Source of the DNA: Bacteroidales bacterium CF
GTDB taxonomy: Bacteria; Bacteroidota; Bacteroidia; Bacteroidales; UBA932
DNA: 64,000 nt
Assembly (NCBI GenBank): GCA_000473305.1
Contig: CP006772.1
Location: 1,240,001-1,304,000, forward strand
Direction of reading: 5' to 3'
The notes beneath the pieces were generated by a model. It was not told where the DNA came from and made no database searches. It worked only from the letters and a program-made list of their open reading frames with translations. Within the stretch, counting starts at the first letter, position 1, and each line of letters opens with the position of its first letter. The position numbers and the translations under genes were made by a program. Positions 61,861-64,000 of the stretch are shown here, piece by piece.

Positions 61861-64000
61861 ATGAAGAAATCTATTATTTCATTAGTTGCTTCTCTGATCC
61901 TGACAGTGCCAATGACTTTACCTCTACACGCACAGGATAAAGCTATGTTTAAACAAATAGCAGACTCTGTTCAAGTATACCTCAAACCTTTGGCAAAAGT
62001 CGGTGGGAAAGTTGCAATTGAAAGTGTAACTACCGTTAAGAAGAAAAGAGTGATAATAGCTTTCAACCCCACATTCGGAGAGTACCCCCTAAGAGCCGGA
62101 CAAGTTGAAGCCATATATTCCATAGCCCGAAATCTGATGCCTCAGGAGTATCAGGATTACAAGCTTTTTCTTAAATGTAACGGTACCGGAATAGAAGAGT
62201 TGATACCTCCTGTATATGATCATTCGAAAGAGAAGGCCGCTGCCAGAAAAGAGAAACACGACAAGAAACACCATGTCGCCAATAATCTAATTTACAGATC
62301 ATCAAAACCATACACTGTAAACCATGGATTGCAAGACAAACATATAGCTTTATGGCAAAGTCACGGCTACTATTATGAGCAGAAACTTCTCAGGTGGGAG
62401 TGGCAAAGGGCTAGAATTTTTCAAACAGTAGAGGACCTGTACACACAATCCTATGTACTTCCATATCTTGTGCCTATGCTTGAAAATTCCGGAGCAGTCG
62501 TTATGCTTCCAAGAGAAAGAGATGTCCAGCTTAATGAGGTAATAGTCGACAATGATTTGGCCAACACCGGATTTTCTGAGATAAATGGAGACAGCACCTG
62601 GAGATCTTCGCAGATTCCGGGATTTGCCAACAAAAAGGTTTCATACACACAGGGAGAAAATCCTTTTACCATGGGGACGGCAAGAGTCATAACATTCGGT
62701 AAAAAGGGAGAGAGTGCAGGAACAAAGTATTATCCTACAATCCCCGAAAGAGGGGAATATGCGGTTTATGTTTCATATCAATCTTATCCAAATAGTACTG
62801 AGAGAGCTATCTATACAGTTCATCACAAGGGCGGTGACACTAAATTCTTTGTAAATCAGAAAATGGGTGGTGGGACATGGATCTATCTCGGGACATTCCT
62901 TTTTGACAAAGGTCAGAATCCTGATGTATATGTTGACCTCTTTAATGTCTCTTCGGATAAAGAAGAGGTTTTGTCTGCCGATGCAATAAAGTTTGGAGGA
63001 GGCATGGGTAATATCGCAAGGAAACCTGCCGAGGCTGGTTCTCAGACTAACGTTCCAAGTTCATCAACAGATGTTGCTAAAACCATCAAGATGCCTGTAG
63101 ACATTGCCCCGGAGACTAGCGGGTATCCGAGATTCACAGAGGGCGCCAGATATTGGTTGCAATGGGCCGGGTTCAATGACACTATATATTCTGCAAATGC
63201 TGGGACAAATGATTATAATGATGATTATATGTCCCGGGGCAGATGGGTAAATGTCCTTTCAGGAGGTTCTGTCAAGAATCCTAATGAAAATGGATACAAT
63301 ATTCCTCTCGACCTCTCTTTTGCTTTCCACACCGATGCAGGAACAACACTAAACGACTCAATAATAGGAACTTTAGGCATCTATACAAGATTGTCAAACG
63401 GCGATTCTGTATTTCCTACAGGAACACCAAGAATTACAAACAGATATCTTGCAGATTTAGTACAAACACAGATTGTTAATGATGTAAGAACGCTATACGA
63501 GCCAATCTGGGAACGCAGAGGCTTGTGGGACCGCTCCTACTCTGAGTCAAGGTCTCCAAAAGTACCGTCAATGCTTCTGGAACTTCTGTCTCATCAGAAC
63601 TTTGCAGATATGCGTTACGGGCTGGATCCTAATTTCAGATTCACAGTAAGCAGGGCTATATACAAAGGTATTCTCAAATATTTAAATGTTACACAGAATA
63701 AACAGTATGTTGTACAGCCTCTTCCAGTAAAGAGTTTCTCTGCAGATGTCGCTGATAACAGAGTGAATCTTAAATGGCTGCCTGTTAATGACACACTTGA
63801 ACCGACAGCTAAGCCTGCTAAGTATATTGTTTACAAAAGAGTTGGTGATGGTGGTTTTGACAATGGACACATCGCTGAAAAAAACACTTTTTCTGAAAAA
63901 ATTGAAAAAGACAAGATTTATAGCTACAAGATCACTGCTTTAAATGATGGTGGTGAGAGTTTCCCGTCAGAAATACTATCTGTTTACATTTCCTCAGAAG
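61861..64000 (+). CDS. Secreted golvesin-domain (xanthan lyase-like) protein, 3' end missing
   Basis: The frame is open from ATG 61861 to the window end (713 codons), so the C-terminus is missing. A signal peptide (about residues 1-22, ending LHAQ) shows export. A block with IALWQSHGYYYE and RWEWQRARIFQTVEDLYTQSYV (about residues 160-200) is typical of Bacteroidota proteins annotated as xanthan lyase, with amidase-like features. A golvesin C-terminal-like beta-domain follows (YAVYVSYQ, TWIYLGTFLFDKG), and the last visible 75 residues look like a fibronectin type III domain. Real xanthan lyase activity is doubtful; a peptidoglycan amidase or carbohydrate-binding role is as likely. Confidence 0.8.
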   Translation, partial: MKKSIISLVASLILTVPMTLPLHAQDKAMFKQIADSVQVYLKPLAKVGGKVAIESVTTVKKKRVIIAFNPTFGEYPLRAGQVEAIYSIARNLMPQEYQDYKLFLKCNGTGIEELIPPVYDHSKEKAAARKEKHDKKHHVANNLIYRSSKPYTVNHGLQDKHIALWQSHGYYYEQKLLRWEWQRARIFQTVEDLYTQSYVLPYLVPMLENSGAVVMLPRERDVQLNEVIVDNDLANTGFSEINGDSTWRSSQIPGFANKKVSYTQGENPFTMGTARVITFGKKGESAGTKYYPTIPERGEYAVYVSYQSYPNSTERAIYTVHHKGGDTKFFVNQKMGGGTWIYLGTFLFDKGQNPDVYVDLFNVSSDKEEVLSADAIKFGGGMGNIARKPAEAGSQTNVPSSSTDVAKTIKMPVDIAPETSGYPRFTEGARYWLQWAGFNDTIYSANAGTNDYNDDYMSRGRWVNVLSGGSVKNPNENGYNIPLDLSFAFHTDAGTTLNDSIIGTLGIYTRLSNGDSVFPTGTPRITNRYLADLVQTQIVNDVRTLYEPIWERRGLWDRSYSESRSPKVPSMLLELLSHQNFADMRYGLDPNFRFTVSRAIYKGILKYLNVTQNKQYVVQPLPVKSFSADVADNRVNLKWLPVNDTLEPTAKPAKYIVYKRVGDGGFDNGHIAEKNTFSEKIEKDKIYSYKITALNDGGESFPSEILSVYISSE

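Overview
The window looks like a chromosomal segment of an anaerobic, amino-acid-fermenting Bacteroidota, most likely order Bacteroidales. The evidence is TAnnTTTG-type -7 promoter elements upstream of many genes, lipoprotein and outer-membrane families typical of this phylum, and anaerobic functions: a flavodiiron protein, HydG, a pyrophosphate-type phosphofructokinase and a complete lysine fermentation operon. Family or genus cannot be fixed from sequence alone. A cysteate synthase-like gene is compatible with sulfonolipid-making lineages. No rRNA, tRNA, CRISPR array, insertion sequence or prophage was seen. Genes are tightly packed, often overlapping even when convergent, and only one stretch above 300 bases lacks a gene (50839-51343).

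Region 1-24 kb is mostly housekeeping. It holds the 3' part of umuC, a GH13 amylase, a PPi-type phosphofructokinase divergent from ligA, a run with a flavodiiron protein, a thioesterase, a BrkB membrane protein and HydG, then relA/spoT, an Ig-like lipoprotein, a small outer-membrane protein and ispG overlapping head to tail. A membrane ClpP-class/NfeD protease, a C69 dipeptidase, carAB and rmuC follow.

Region 24-33 kb carries a MarR regulator followed at once by five genes for a heterodisulfide-reductase-like electron transfer complex (HdrC-, HdrB- and HdrA-like proteins, a second small HdrC-like ferredoxin, and a membrane HdrED-like fusion). A cysteate synthase-like PLP enzyme and a SulP anion transporter come next, and a strong hairpin terminator closes the region.

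Region 33-45 kb is a 12-gene minus-strand operon for lysine fermentation to acetate and butyrate. In transcription order it holds CoA-transferase A, kal, kce, two tandem kdd genes, kamA, a P-loop protein, a MutS-like ATPase, kamD, kamE, CoA-transferase B and thiolase. Only butyryl-CoA dehydrogenase/ETF is missing from the textbook route. Two tandem copies of an 18-bp inverted-repeat operator lie upstream.

Region 45-64 kb holds an acyltransferase/acyl-CoA synthetase pair, a YyaL/DUF255 protein that has lost its CxxC, queA, a small HTH regulator preceded by seven TACAnnTGTA-type sites, pyrD, cinA, a serine hydrolase, an ECF sigma/anti-sigma/GIN-domain group with a dipeptidase and an SDR, pruA, a D-cysteine desulfhydrase-like gene and a truncated secreted golvesin/xanthan-lyase-type protein. 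Together the genes suggest a cell living on peptides and amino acids. The Hdr-like complex, HydG and the lysine operon are plausibly parts of its electron-disposal scheme, but that link is inference.
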